DNA of 64,000 nucleotides from Pseudomonas reactans (GCF_013385825.1 NZ_JACAPG010000014.1:310001-374000); one strand, 5' to 3'; positions 8,250-17,766 are shown, counted from the stretch's first letter. Translations and numbers: made by a program. The notes: generated by a model not told the origin, from the sequence alone.

Positions 8250-9434
8250 ATGACCGATCCCATCGTTATCGTCAGCGCCGTGCGCACGCCCATGGGCGGG
8301 TTCCAGGGCGACCTCAAGGGCCTGACCGCGCCGCAGTTGGGTTCCGCCGCGATTCGTGCGGCCGTCGACAGGGCCGGTATCGCCACCGATGCCGTGGATG
8401 AAGTGCTGTTCGGCTGCGTACTGCCCGCAGGCCTCGGCCAGGCACCCGCACGCCAGGCGGCGTTGGGCGCCGGGCTGGACAAGGCCACGCGCTGCACCAC
8501 CCTCAACAAAATGTGCGGCTCGGGTATGGAAGCGGCGATCCTGGCCCATGATTCGCTGCTGGCCGGCAGCGTCGACGTGGTCATCGCCGGTGGCATGGAA
8601 AGCATGTCCAACGCGCCTTACCTGCTCGACCGCGCCCGCAGCGGCTACCGCATGGGCCACGGCAAGGTGCTGGACCACATGTTCCTCGATGGCCTTGAGG
8701 ATGCCTACGATAAAGGCCGCTTGATGGGCACCTTCGCCGAGGACTGCGCCCTGCACAACGGTTTTACCCGCGAGGCCCAGGACGCGTTTGCCATCGCGTC
8801 GCTCACCCGTGCGCAGGAAGCGATCTCCCATGGCAGCTTTGCCGCCGAAATTGTCCCAGTGCACGTCACCGTGGGCAAAGAACAGAAAACCATCCTGCAT
8901 GACGAACAGCCACCCAAGGCCAAGCTGGACAAGATCAGCAGCCTGAAACCGGCGTTCCGCGAGGGCGGTACGGTGACGGCGGCCAACTCCAGCTCGATTT
9001 CCGATGGCGCGGCGGCCTTGCTGCTGATGCGTCAGTCCGAGGCCGAGAAACGTGGCTTGAAGCCCCTGGCCGTGATCCATGGGCATGCGGCGTTTGCCGA
9101 TGAACCTGGGTTGTTCCCGGTGGCGCCGGTGGGCGCTATCCGCAAGTTGATGACCAAGACCGGCTGGAACCTGAGTGAAGTGGATCTGTTCGAGATCAAC
9201 GAAGCCTTCGCCGTGGTCAGCCTGGTGACCATGAGCAAGCTGGAAATTCCCCACGCCAAGGTCAATATCCACGGTGGTGCCTGTGCCTTGGGCCATCCGA
9301 TCGGCGCATCCGGTGCGCGGATCCTGGTGACCCTGCTTTCGGCATTGCGCCAGAACGGCCTCAAGCGTGGCGTCGCAGCCATTTGCATCGGCGGTGGTGA
9401 AGCCACGGCCATGGCTGTTGAATGCCTCTACTAA
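8250..9434 (+). CDS. fadAx: Acetyl-CoA acyltransferase (thiolase), FadAx-like
   Basis: A 394-residue thiolase. The nucleophilic Cys89 sits in NKMCGSGM, and the conserved His349 (GHPIGASG) and Cys379 (CIGGG) are present. It catalyses thiolytic cleavage of 3-ketoacyl-CoA, probably short-chain or 2-methyl substrates given its partners. AGGAG precedes the ATG, 12 bases after the dehydrogenase gene. Full family length with no oddities. Confidence 0.92.
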   Translation: MTDPIVIVSAVRTPMGGFQGDLKGLTAPQLGSAAIRAAVDRAGIATDAVDEVLFGCVLPAGLGQAPARQAALGAGLDKATRCTTLNKMCGSGMEAAILAHDSLLAGSVDVVIAGGMESMSNAPYLLDRARSGYRMGHGKVLDHMFLDGLEDAYDKGRLMGTFAEDCALHNGFTREAQDAFAIASLTRAQEAISHGSFAAEIVPVHVTVGKEQKTILHDEQPPKAKLDKISSLKPAFREGGTVTAANSSSISDGAAALLLMRQSEAEKRGLKPLAVIHGHAAFADEPGLFPVAPVGAIRKLMTKTGWNLSEVDLFEINEAFAVVSLVTMSKLEIPHAKVNIHGGACALGHPIGASGARILVTLLSALRQNGLKRGVAAICIGGGEATAMAVECLY

Positions 9435-9443
9435 GGAGTGACC

Positions 9444-10571
9444 ATGCTGCCCAATGACGAACACCTGCAAATCAGCGACGCGGCCCGGCAATTTGCCCAG
9501 GAGCGCCTGAAACCCTTTGCCGCCGAATGGGACCGCGAGCATCGCTTTCCCAAGGAAGCCATCGGCGAAATGGCCGAGCTGGGGTTCTTCGGCATGCTGG
9601 TGCCGGAACAATGGGGCGGTTGCGACACCGGCTACCTGGCCTACGCCATGGCCCTGGAAGAAATCGCCGCCGGTGACGGCGCCTGCTCCACCATCATGAG
9701 CGTGCACAACTCGGTAGGCTGTGTGCCGATCCTCAAGTTCGGCAACGACCAGCAGAAAGAACAGTTCCTCAAACCCCTGGCCAGCGGCGCCATGCTCGGG
9801 GCCTTTGCGCTGACTGAACCCCAGGCCGGCTCCGACGCCAGCAGCCTGAAAACCCGTGCACGTCTGGAAGGTGACTATTACGTGCTCAATGGCTGCAAAC
9901 AATTCATCACCTCCGGGCAGAACGCCGGGGTGGTGATTGTGTTTGCCGTGACCGACCCGATGGCGGGCAAACGCGGAATCAGCGCGTTCATTGTGCCGAC
10001 CGATTCGCCGGGCTACAGCGTGGCGCGGGTCGAGGACAAGCTCGGCCAGCATGCGTCCGACACCTGTCAGATTCTGTTCGAGGATGTGAAGGTGCCGGTC
10101 GCCAACCGTCTCGGGGAGGAGGGCGAAGGCTACAAGATTGCCCTGGCCAACCTTGAGGGCGGCCGCGTGGGTATTGCGTCACAAGCGGTGGGCATGGCCC
10201 GCGCCGCCTTTGAGGCCGCCCGCGACTATGCCCGCGAGCGTGAAAGCTTCGGCAAGCCGATCATTGAACACCAGGCCGTGGCCTTCCGCCTGGCGGACAT
10301 GGCGACCCAGATCGCGGTCGCCCGGCAAATGGTGCATTACGCCGCCGCCCTGCGTGACAGCGGCAAGCCCGCCTTGGTGGAAGCCTCGATGGCCAAACTG
10401 TTCGCCTCGGAAATGGCCGAGAAAGTCTGTTCGGCCGCCTTGCAAACCCTGGGCGGTTACGGTTACCTGAGCGACTTCCCCCTGGAGCGGATCTACCGCG
10501 ACGTGCGGGTCTGCCAGATTTACGAAGGTACCAGCGATATCCAGCGCATGGTCATTTCACGCAATCTATAA
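9444..10571 (+). CDS. fadE2x: Acyl-CoA dehydrogenase, FadE2x-like
   Basis: A 375-residue FAD-dependent acyl-CoA dehydrogenase. The motif LTEPQAGSDASS and the catalytic Glu361 in YEGTSDIQR are those of short/branched-chain members. AAGGAG ends six bases before ATG 9444, so this start is preferred over a GTG at 9438. It is the third gene of the operon and supplies the first beta-oxidation step, passing electrons to ETF. The most probable substrates are 2-methylbutyryl-CoA or short fatty acyl-CoA. Confidence 0.9.
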   Translation: MLPNDEHLQISDAARQFAQERLKPFAAEWDREHRFPKEAIGEMAELGFFGMLVPEQWGGCDTGYLAYAMALEEIAAGDGACSTIMSVHNSVGCVPILKFGNDQQKEQFLKPLASGAMLGAFALTEPQAGSDASSLKTRARLEGDYYVLNGCKQFITSGQNAGVVIVFAVTDPMAGKRGISAFIVPTDSPGYSVARVEDKLGQHASDTCQILFEDVKVPVANRLGEEGEGYKIALANLEGGRVGIASQAVGMARAAFEAARDYARERESFGKPIIEHQAVAFRLADMATQIAVARQMVHYAAALRDSGKPALVEASMAKLFASEMAEKVCSAALQTLGGYGYLSDFPLERIYRDVRVCQIYEGTSDIQRMVISRNL

Positions 10572-10582
10572 GGAGCCGCTAC

Positions 10583-11356
10583 ATGAGTTACGAAACCATT
10601 TTGCTCGAAGTCCAGGGCCGCGTCGGGCTGATTACCCTCAATCGCCCGCAAGCCTTGAACGCCTTGAACGCGCAACTGGTCAGTGAATTGAACCAGGCGC
10701 TGGATGGCCTGGAAGCCAACCCGGAAATCGGCTGCATCGTGCTGACCGGTTCCAGGAAAGCCTTCGCCGCCGGTGCCGACATCAAGGAAATGGCCGAACT
10801 GACCTACCCGCAGATCTACCTTGACGACCTGTTCAGCGACAGCGACCGCGTGGCCAACCGCCGCAAGCCGATCATTGCTGCCGTCAACGGTTTTGCCCTC
10901 GGCGGCGGCTGTGAGCTGGCGCTGATGTGCGACTTCATCCTGGCCGGCGACGGCGCCAAGTTCGGCCAGCCGGAAATCAACCTCGGCGTACTGCCGGGCA
11001 TGGGCGGCACCCAGCGCCTGACGCGCGCCGTGGGTAAGGCCAAGGCCATGGAAATGTGCCTGACCGGGCGTTTTATCGACGCCGTGGAAGCGGAGCGCTG
11101 CGGGATCGTCGCGCGCATCGTGCCGGCTGATGAGCTGCTGGAAGAAGCCCTGAAAGTCGCCACCCTGATCGCCGGCAAGTCGGTGCCGATCAGCATGATG
11201 GTCAAGGAAAGCGTGAACCGTGCGTTTGAAGTGAGCCTGTCGGAAGGCGTGCGCTTTGAGCGCCGGGTGTTCCATGCAGCGTTCGCAACGCAGGATCAGA
11301 AGGAAGGCATGGCAGCGTTCGTGGCCAAGCGCGCACCGGACTTCAAAGACAAATAA
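10583..11356 (+). CDS. fadB1x: Enoyl-CoA hydratase, FadB1x-like
   Basis: A 257-residue crotonase-fold hydratase with both catalytic glutamates: Glu111 in GGGCELALMCD and Glu131 in GQPEINLGVLPG. The oxyanion-hole segment FAAGADIKEM is intact. It hydrates trans-2-enoyl-CoA, the substrate made by the dehydrogenase gene just upstream. AAGGAG precedes the ATG. It is the last gene of the operon and is followed by a REP pair facing the opposite operon. Confidence 0.92.
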   Translation: MSYETILLEVQGRVGLITLNRPQALNALNAQLVSELNQALDGLEANPEIGCIVLTGSRKAFAAGADIKEMAELTYPQIYLDDLFSDSDRVANRRKPIIAAVNGFALGGGCELALMCDFILAGDGAKFGQPEINLGVLPGMGGTQRLTRAVGKAKAMEMCLTGRFIDAVEAERCGIVARIVPADELLEEALKVATLIAGKSVPISMMVKESVNRAFEVSLSEGVRFERRVFHAAFATQDQKEGMAAFVAKRAPDFKDK

Positions 11357-11381
11357 CCCGCTCTCCCACCCGCCACAAACC

Positions 11382-11468
11382 TGTAGGAGCTGGCTTGCCA
11401 GCGATAGCCTCACCTCGGTGTAACAGATAAACCGAGGTGGCTGCATCGCCGGCAAGCCAGCTCCTACA
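11382..11468. repeat. Pair of inverted REP sequences (REPIN) between convergent genes
   Basis: TGTAGGAGCTGGCTTGCC at the left is repeated inverted at the right (GGCAAGCCAGCTCCTACA). An internal stem, CACCTCGGT / ACCGAGGTG (11411-11419 and 11431-11439), lies between. The whole unit can fold into one long hairpin. This is the standard extragenic palindrome doublet of the P. fluorescens group and probably also stops the two converging transcripts. Confidence 0.92.
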
Positions 11469-11476
11469 AGTCGGAT

Positions 11477-12628
11477 TTACAGTTGGTAGTGCTTGAGTTC
11501 CCTGGCAATCACCATCCGCTGAATCTCGCTGGTCCCCTCGTAAATCTGCGTGATCCGCGCATCCCGGTAGTAACGCTCCACCGGGTAATCCTCCAAGTAC
11601 CCATACCCGCCATGAATCTGCATCGCTGACGAGCAGACCTTCTCCGCCATTTCCGAGGCAAACAGCTTCGCCTGGGAGGCTTCCGACAGGCAGGGCTTGC
11701 CGGCGCTGCGCAGTCGCGCGGCGTGCAGGATCAGCAAGCGTGCGGCATTCAGCTGTGTTTGCATGTCAGCCAGCAGGTTGGCCACGCTCTGATGTTCGAT
11801 GATCGCCTTGTTGAACTGCACGCGATCACGCGCATACGCCAATGCTGCCTCAAACGCTGCACGGGCGATGCCCAGCGCCTGGGCGGCAATGCCGATGCGT
11901 CCACCTTCCAGGTTGGAGAGGGCAATCGCCAGGCCTTTTCCGCGCTCACCCAACAGGTTGGCCTCGGGCACTGTGCATTGGTTGAGGGTGACAGCGCAGG
12001 TGTCGGAGGCGCGAATGCCCATTTTGTGTTCGGTGCGGTCCACCACAAAGCCCGGTGTTGCGGTGGGCACCAGGAACGCCGAGATGCCTTTCTTGCCCAG
12101 TTCGGGGTCGGTGACGGCAAATACGATCGCCAGTTTGGCGCGCTTGCCGTTGCTGACGAATTGCTTGGCGCCGGTGATCACCCACTGGCCATCGCGCAGC
12201 TCGGCGCGGGTGCGCAGGTTGTGGGCTTCGGAACCCGCCTGGGGTTCGGTGAGGCAGAAGCAGCCAATCGCCTGGCCGCTGGCGAGGTCCGCCAGCCAAG
12301 TCTGTTTCTGCGCTTCGGTGCCGTAGTTGAGGATCGGCCCGCAACCCACTGAATTATGGATACTCATCAGCGCGCCTGTGGCGCCGTCACCGGCAGAAAT
12401 CTCCTCCACGGCGAGGGCGTAGGCGACGTAGTCGACATAGGTACCGCCCCATTCCTCGGGCACGACCATGCCCAGCAGGCCCAGTTCGCCCATCTTGGCG
12501 ACCAGGGCATCGTCGATCCAGCCGGCTTTCTCCCAGGCTTGGGCGTAAGGCGCAATTTCGCCACGGGCAAAGTCGCGCGCCATGTCGCGAATCATCACTT
12601 GTTCTTCAGTGTATTCAATGTCTTGCAT
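11477..12628 (-). CDS. Acyl-CoA dehydrogenase (branched/short-chain)
   Basis: A 383-residue acyl-CoA dehydrogenase with LTEPQAGSEAHN near the FAD region and catalytic Glu364 in YEGTSEIQR. Its start lies 3 bases after the hydrolase gene upstream, so the two are one operon. Pairing with a 3-hydroxyisobutyryl-CoA hydrolase suggests isobutyryl-CoA oxidation in valine breakdown; the substrate is inferred. It resembles the plus-strand acyl-CoA dehydrogenase opposite, with which it shares much of the same motif set. Confidence 0.9.
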   Translation of the reverse strand: MQDIEYTEEQVMIRDMARDFARGEIAPYAQAWEKAGWIDDALVAKMGELGLLGMVVPEEWGGTYVDYVAYALAVEEISAGDGATGALMSIHNSVGCGPILNYGTEAQKQTWLADLASGQAIGCFCLTEPQAGSEAHNLRTRAELRDGQWVITGAKQFVSNGKRAKLAIVFAVTDPELGKKGISAFLVPTATPGFVVDRTEHKMGIRASDTCAVTLNQCTVPEANLLGERGKGLAIALSNLEGGRIGIAAQALGIARAAFEAALAYARDRVQFNKAIIEHQSVANLLADMQTQLNAARLLILHAARLRSAGKPCLSEASQAKLFASEMAEKVCSSAMQIHGGYGYLEDYPVERYYRDARITQIYEGTSEIQRMVIARELKHYQL

Positions 12629-12631
12629 GGC

Positions 12632-13735
12632 TTAGTTCGCAACCTTCTCGAAGTGATGAAAGAAGCTTTCCACATGGCTGAGGGCCAGCCCATGCAGGGT
12701 GGGTGGGTTCCAGCGCGGGGCTTTGTCCTTGTCGATGATCAGGGCGCGCACGCCTTCGATCAGGTCGCCACGTTCGAACCATTGGCGGTCCAGGTGCAAC
12801 TCCAGGGCAAAACATTGCTCAAGGGGCAGGCGGCGGCCACGGCGCAGCATTTCAAGGGTAACAGCCATGGCCAGGGGAGAGCGGGTCTGCATCAGGTTGG
12901 CGGTGGTTAGCGCCCATTCGTGGCTGTCAGCCACGGTGACCTGTTGCAGTTGCTCGACAATGCTCGGCACATCCGGCAGCGCGAAGAAGTGGTCGATGGC
13001 GGGGCGCAAGGCGGCCAGGGGCGCATCGGGCAGTTGTTGCACGGCCAGTTTGGCGAGCACACCCTGCAGGTCCTTGAGTGGCGAGTCGTGCCATTGCAGG
13101 CGGTCAAGCTTCTGGTCCAAGTCGGTGAGCTTGTTGCTTTCGAGGTACCAGTCCGCCAAACCGCAGTAGAGGGCGTCGGCTGCGCGGATCTGCACCCCGG
13201 TAACGCCCAGGTAAATCCCCAGTTCACCCGGAATACGCGGCAGGAAGTAGCTACCGCCCACGTCAGGGAAGTAGCCGATGGCCACTTCCGGCATCGCCAG
13301 GCGGCTGCGCTCGGTGACCACGCGCAAGTCGGCGCCTTGCACCAGGCCCATGCCGCCGCCCAGGACAAACCCGTCCATGAGTGCCAGTACCGGTTTGCGG
13401 TAATGGTGGATGGCCAGGTCCAGTGCGTATTCCTCGACGAAAAAGTCCTGATGTAGCGTGTCGCCGTTCTTGAAGCTGTCGTACAGCGAACGGATATCGC
13501 CGCCGGCGCAGAAGGCTTTTTCACCGGCGCCGCGCAAGACCACGGCGTACACCAGCGGGTCGTCGGCCCAGGCCTGCAGTTGGGCCGTCAGGCCGCGCAC
13601 CATGTTCAAGGTAATAGCGTTCAAGCCGGCGGGGCGATTGAGGGTGAGGTGGCCGATGTGGTTACGGACCTCAGCGAGGACTTCGTCCTGAAGTGTTGCT
13701 GCGTGGCTTGCCTCGGATGAAACCTGAGCAGTCAT
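12632..13735 (-). CDS. 3-hydroxyisobutyryl-CoA hydrolase (crotonase family)
   Basis: A 367-residue crotonase-fold protein, longer than plain hydratases and of HIBCH length. Glu150 and Asp158 in AMPEVAIGYFPDVGG are the HIBCH-type catalytic residues, and KAFCAGGDIRSLY forms the oxyanion hole. It hydrolyses 3-hydroxyisobutyryl-CoA in valine catabolism. AGGGAG lies seven bases upstream of ATG 13735; a longer frame from a TTG at 13768 is less likely. It is the first gene of a two-gene operon with the acyl-CoA dehydrogenase. The later valine genes (mmsAB) are not in the window. Confidence 0.88.
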   Translation of the reverse strand: MTAQVSSEASHAATLQDEVLAEVRNHIGHLTLNRPAGLNAITLNMVRGLTAQLQAWADDPLVYAVVLRGAGEKAFCAGGDIRSLYDSFKNGDTLHQDFFVEEYALDLAIHHYRKPVLALMDGFVLGGGMGLVQGADLRVVTERSRLAMPEVAIGYFPDVGGSYFLPRIPGELGIYLGVTGVQIRAADALYCGLADWYLESNKLTDLDQKLDRLQWHDSPLKDLQGVLAKLAVQQLPDAPLAALRPAIDHFFALPDVPSIVEQLQQVTVADSHEWALTTANLMQTRSPLAMAVTLEMLRRGRRLPLEQCFALELHLDRQWFERGDLIEGVRALIIDKDKAPRWNPPTLHGLALSHVESFFHHFEKVAN

Positions 13736-13876
13736 CGATAACTCCCTGCTTTTATTGTTCTTTATCAAGATGTTCGCGGACGAACCATCTCGCGATCGTA
13801 CCAGTGCAAATTTGCCCAGTACAACCGTGAATCATGCAGGTTGTTTTTGCATTTATGCAGGGAGTGGAGGATGGCC

Positions 13877-14602
13877 TCAAGGCACCTGGCTGGCCAGGAC
13901 CTCACCGATGCTGCGGCGTCGCGCGTGGGTTTCTGCGGCGTGGATCAATTGTTCCAGCGCCGTGGGCTCCACATCGTAGAACTGCTCCATTTCGGCCAGC
14001 GCCAGCTTCAAATCGGCGGCGGTGATTGCAGGGTCTTGAGCGGCCTTGGGGTTGCTCAAGATCGGAGCGGATGTTTCAGCCGCACCTTTTGGATAACGCG
14101 TGCGCGTCGCGTTGTTATAAACCAGTGCGCAGGCGAGCAAGGCTCCAGCACCGAGCAAGACCGCGCCCAACTCATACCACCCAAGCGCGGCAGAAGCAGG
14201 GTCGGCCAACACCAGCGTCATGGCCAGGCCACCAGCCGGTGGATGCAGGCAGCGCAGCCAGCACATCAGCACGACGGTCATACCCGCGGCCAGGCAGGCG
14301 CCACCCAGGGAAGGGCCAAGGACACGGGCGACGAGCAAAGCCACCACGCCCGCGCACAGATAGCTGCCGATGATAGACCAGGGTTGCGCCAGAGCGCCCG
14401 ATGACACGGCGAACAACAACACGGCCGAAGCGCCCAGTGGACCGAGCAGGTGCAGTGCGACGTCCATGCCAAACACTTGTGAGCACAGCCAGACACTGAA
14501 CAGCGTGCCCAGGGCCATGCCGATGGCGGCACGGCTCCATTCGGTAGGGCGGGTGTTTATAGCAGCGGGGAACCAGCGAGCGAGCATTGAAAGGGGATCC
14601 AT
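13877..14602 (-). CDS. HPP-family integral membrane protein
   Basis: A 241-residue protein with five or so membrane helices and the family signature CLHPPAGGLAMTL, containing the HPP triplet. A short cytoplasmic tail follows the last helix. Some HPP proteins are nitrite/anion carriers in plants and cyanobacteria; the bacterial role is unsettled. The start could be ATG 14602 (used here) or ATG 14665; neither has a strong Shine-Dalgarno. A T8 run lies between the two candidates and favours the shorter form. Confidence 0.8.
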   Translation of the reverse strand: MDPLSMLARWFPAAINTRPTEWSRAAIGMALGTLFSVWLCSQVFGMDVALHLLGPLGASAVLLFAVSSGALAQPWSIIGSYLCAGVVALLVARVLGPSLGGACLAAGMTVVLMCWLRCLHPPAGGLAMTLVLADPASAALGWYELGAVLLGAGALLACALVYNNATRTRYPKGAAETSAPILSNPKAAQDPAITAADLKLALAEMEQFYDVEPTALEQLIHAAETHARRRSIGEVLASQVP

Positions 14603-14615
14603 AAACAGCGGGCAA

Positions 14616-14646
14616 AAAAAAGGCTTGTCTGGTTGCCCGGAAAAGC
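14616..14646 (-). terminator. Possible intrinsic terminator downstream of the arn operon
   Basis: On the minus strand GGCTT and AAGCC can pair around a 16-base loop and are followed at once by eight T. It lies about 115 bases after the last gene of the arn operon and just before the preferred HPP start. The stem is only 5 bp, so this is tentative. Confidence 0.35.
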
Positions 14647-14760
14647 CCTTTGAAAGTTCCAACATTTGGGGGAAGGAACGCCTGCAGTGTGCCGCGCCCG
14701 AGAACAGCGCGCCAATGCATATTAATGAGGCTTGAGTGCAAAAAAAATGAAGTTGAGCGA

Positions 14761-16383
14761 TCAGGGTTGTGGGCTTTTTTCCAAGTGCAGCAGCACATAA
14801 GGGTTGCGATCAAACTCACCGGCCAGGGTCGGGGTGATGGAGCGCAAGCGTGGGTCGGTCAAGCTTTCATAGTCCGACTCGCTCATCACCAGCCACGCGG
14901 GCCCCTGGAGTGGCTTGAGGTCGCCCGCATGCTGGGTGAACAACGGCACCTGGTCGCAATTGAGGTTGACCATGTACTTGATGGCCTTGGCGTCTTTGCC
15001 CAAGCCGTGCAACACCACCGGCGCCTTTTGCTGCATCACTTGCTCATGCACTTGCAGGGTAAAAGTACGGGTGTCGTAGACACTGCGCTCCAGCGGCTCG
15101 ACCACCATGATGTAGGTGGCCCATACCGCCAGTACCGCGGCAAAAGCCGGCCCGACCGTACGCAGTTGCGTCTTGAACAGCGCCAGCAGTGCCACGACTT
15201 GCAGCCCCCCGAGCACAGCGAACACCCAGCCCAGATGGCTCAATTGCTCCGGATAGCGTGGCCGTGCGAACAGCAAACCGGCGATCAACAGGGTCGGTAG
15301 AAGGGTCCAGATGCCCAGCATCAACCCACGCAGCCCGGCAAACAGCCGACCATGCGCCACTTTGAACGGATACGCCGCAATGATCGCCGCCATGGGCAGC
15401 ATCGGCAGTATATAGCGCGCCTTTTTGGCTTGAGGGATCGACAGGCCCAGCATCACCAGCAAACCTGCGGCGGCGCAGTACCACACCAGTTGCAACGCCG
15501 GCCCCGGCGCCCGGCGCCCACTGATCAGCATCGCCAGCAGCACCAGCACGGCCATCGGATACGCCAGGGCATAGTTGCCCAGGGAACTGGTGAAGTAATA
15601 CAGCACGCCGCTGGAGCCTTCGCTGCCGTCCATGCGCCCGAGAAACTGCATGCGGATCACGTCCTGCATGAAGGTCTCGCCACCGCTTAGCTTGGCCATC
15701 AACAACAGCAAGCCGACACAGGCCACCAGTAACGCCAGCGCGAGCAAGCCGAAGCTGAACAGTTGCCGCCATTGACGGTTGATCAGGTAATAGCTGCACA
15801 ACACGCCAGTGGGAATGACCAGGCCGATTGGCCCACGCACGGCAAAGCCGACGATCAGTAGCAGGTACAGCCAATGCAGGCGTTTTCCGGCGCCGAAGTG
15901 GTCATGGGCATACCCCAGATAGAACACCGCCAGGGCGATCGCGGCCAACATCTGGTCGAGGGACACCGCGCGGGTTTCGCTGATGAAGGTGCTGCTCAGC
16001 AACAGAATTGCAATGCTCAGCAGGCCCCAACGTTGCGAGTATGGCGCCGTCAGGCGATACACCAGCATGACGATCACCGCCGAGGCCATCGCCGTGGGCA
16101 ACCAGGCCGTGAGGCTAGTGACCTGGCCGAACGGCAAGGACAACAGCCACGTCAGCAGTGTTGAAGTCGCCAGGTAATCCGCATAAGGCTGGCCGTAGGT
16201 GGTCGGGAAGAAACCAGGCCCGTGGCGCAGCATTTCCTGGGCAAACAGCACGAATCGGGAGTCGAAGCCGATGATTGCCTGGTGCCAACTGCCGGCGATG
16301 AACAGCAACAACGCCAGCAATCCCAAACCGAGGGATTGGCGGCGGACCGTTGGATTTAACAGGGACGGTTGAGCTTTGTTCAC
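14761..16383 (-). CDS. ArnT-like (GT39/GT83) membrane glycosyltransferase
   Basis: A 540-residue polytopic protein of the PMT/ArnT type. About twelve hydrophobic helices are followed by a soluble C-terminal region (from about residue 430). The first extracytoplasmic loop has GFDSRFVLFAQEM, the counterpart of the acidic loop in ArnT. It starts with GTG three bases after ugd, so it is the last gene of the arn operon. It is clearly different from the true arnT upstream. It probably moves a polyprenyl-phosphate-linked sugar onto an envelope acceptor; donor and acceptor are unknown. Confidence 0.82.
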   Translation of the reverse strand: MNKAQPSLLNPTVRRQSLGLGLLALLLFIAGSWHQAIIGFDSRFVLFAQEMLRHGPGFFPTTYGQPYADYLATSTLLTWLLSLPFGQVTSLTAWLPTAMASAVIVMLVYRLTAPYSQRWGLLSIAILLLSSTFISETRAVSLDQMLAAIALAVFYLGYAHDHFGAGKRLHWLYLLLIVGFAVRGPIGLVIPTGVLCSYYLINRQWRQLFSFGLLALALLVACVGLLLLMAKLSGGETFMQDVIRMQFLGRMDGSEGSSGVLYYFTSSLGNYALAYPMAVLVLLAMLISGRRAPGPALQLVWYCAAAGLLVMLGLSIPQAKKARYILPMLPMAAIIAAYPFKVAHGRLFAGLRGLMLGIWTLLPTLLIAGLLFARPRYPEQLSHLGWVFAVLGGLQVVALLALFKTQLRTVGPAFAAVLAVWATYIMVVEPLERSVYDTRTFTLQVHEQVMQQKAPVVLHGLGKDAKAIKYMVNLNCDQVPLFTQHAGDLKPLQGPAWLVMSESDYESLTDPRLRSITPTLAGEFDRNPYVLLHLEKSPQP

Positions 16384-16386
16384 GTA

Positions 16387-17766
16387 TCAGGCTTCCACGA
16401 CCTGCGGCAACCATTGTTGCTGCGGAATCGGCAACTGGCAGGAGTCGCCACGGCCGATCGGGTAGTACTGGAAGCCTTTGCGCGCCAGGCGCTCGCCGTC
16501 GTAGAGGTTGCGGCCGTCGAAGATCACCGGGGTTTTCAGGCGTTGGTGGATCAGGTCGAAGTCCGGCGCCTTGAACTGCTGCCATTCGGTGCAGACGATC
16601 AGCGCATCGGCGCCGCCCAGGGTGGATTCCGGCGTGCCCATCAGCATCAGGCGTGGATCATCGCCGTAGATGCGCTGGGTTTCCTGCATGGCTTCGGGGT
16701 CGAACGCGCGCACGTTGGCGCCAGCGGCCCACAAGGCTTCCATCAGCACACGGCTGGGCGCATCACGCATGTCATCGGTGTTCGGCTTGAACGCCAGGCC
16801 CCACAGGGCAAAGGTCTTGCCGCGCAGGTCGCCCTTGAAGAACGCGTTGATGCGCTCGAACAGCTTGCTCTTCTGGCGCTGGTTGATGGCTTCCACCGCT
16901 TCCAACAGGTCGCTGGAGCAGTTGGCCTGCTTGGCGCTGTGGATCAGGGCACGCATGTCCTTGGGGAAGCACGAACCGCCATAACCGCAGCCGGGGTAGA
17001 TAAAGTGGTAGCCGATGCGCGAGTCGGCGCCGATGCCAAGACGCACGGCTTCGATATCCGCACCCAGGTGTTCGGCCAGTTCGGCGATCTGGTTGATGAA
17101 GCTGATCTTGGTCGCCAGCATGCAGTTGGCAGCGTATTTGGTCAGCTCGGCGCTGCGCAGGTCCATGAAGATGATGCGGTCATGGTTGCGGTTGAACGGG
17201 GCGTACAGGTCGCGCATCACCTCGCGCACTTCTTCGCGCTCACAGCCGATGATAATGCGGTCCGGGCGGCGGCAGTCGGCCACGGCCGAGCCTTCCTTGA
17301 GGAATTCCGGGTTGGAGACGATATCGAACTCCAGGTGGCGCCCCGCCAAATGCAAGGCTTTTTCGATATGCGCGCGCAGGGTATCGCCGGTGCCGACAGG
17401 TACGGTGGATTTTTCCACCAGGATCACCGGCTCCTTGCGATGACGGGCCACGGCATCACCTACCGACAGCACGTACTTCAGATCCGCCGAGCCGTCCTCA
17501 TCCGAAGGCGTGCCCACGGCGATAAACAGCACTTCGCCGTGCTCGACCGCGAGTTTCTCGTCATGGGTAAAGTGCAGTCGACCGCTTTCCAGGTTTTCCT
17601 TGACCATCGCCGCCAGCCCCGGCTCGAAGATCGTCACATGGCCTTTCTGCAAAGACTCGACCTTGTTTTTGTCAACGTCCATGCAGATGACATCGTGACC
17701 GACTTCGGCCAATACGGTGGCCTGCACCAGACCGACGTAACCACTACCAAATACACTGATTTTCAT
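16387..17766 (-). CDS. ugd: UDP-glucose 6-dehydrogenase
   Basis: A 459-residue nucleotide-sugar dehydrogenase. The Rossmann motif is FGSGYVGLVQA at the N-terminus, and the catalytic Cys266 sits in GCGYGGSCFPKD. It makes UDP-glucuronate, the starting material for ArnA decarboxylation and L-Ara4N synthesis. Its ATG overlaps the arnF stop by four bases (ATGA), so it is translated with the arn genes. Full length. Confidence 0.95.
   Translation of the reverse strand: MKISVFGSGYVGLVQATVLAEVGHDVICMDVDKNKVESLQKGHVTIFEPGLAAMVKENLESGRLHFTHDEKLAVEHGEVLFIAVGTPSDEDGSADLKYVLSVGDAVARHRKEPVILVEKSTVPVGTGDTLRAHIEKALHLAGRHLEFDIVSNPEFLKEGSAVADCRRPDRIIIGCEREEVREVMRDLYAPFNRNHDRIIFMDLRSAELTKYAANCMLATKISFINQIAELAEHLGADIEAVRLGIGADSRIGYHFIYPGCGYGGSCFPKDMRALIHSAKQANCSSDLLEAVEAINQRQKSKLFERINAFFKGDLRGKTFALWGLAFKPNTDDMRDAPSRVLMEALWAAGANVRAFDPEAMQETQRIYGDDPRLMLMGTPESTLGGADALIVCTEWQQFKAPDFDLIHQRLKTPVIFDGRNLYDGERLARKGFQYYPIGRGDSCQLPIPQQQWLPQVVEA

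Noticed and set aside
7455..10052. 865-residue open frame on the minus strand opposite the fad-type operon
   Set aside because: It is a His/Gly/Ala-rich antisense shadow of three well-supported plus-strand genes and shows no domain logic.
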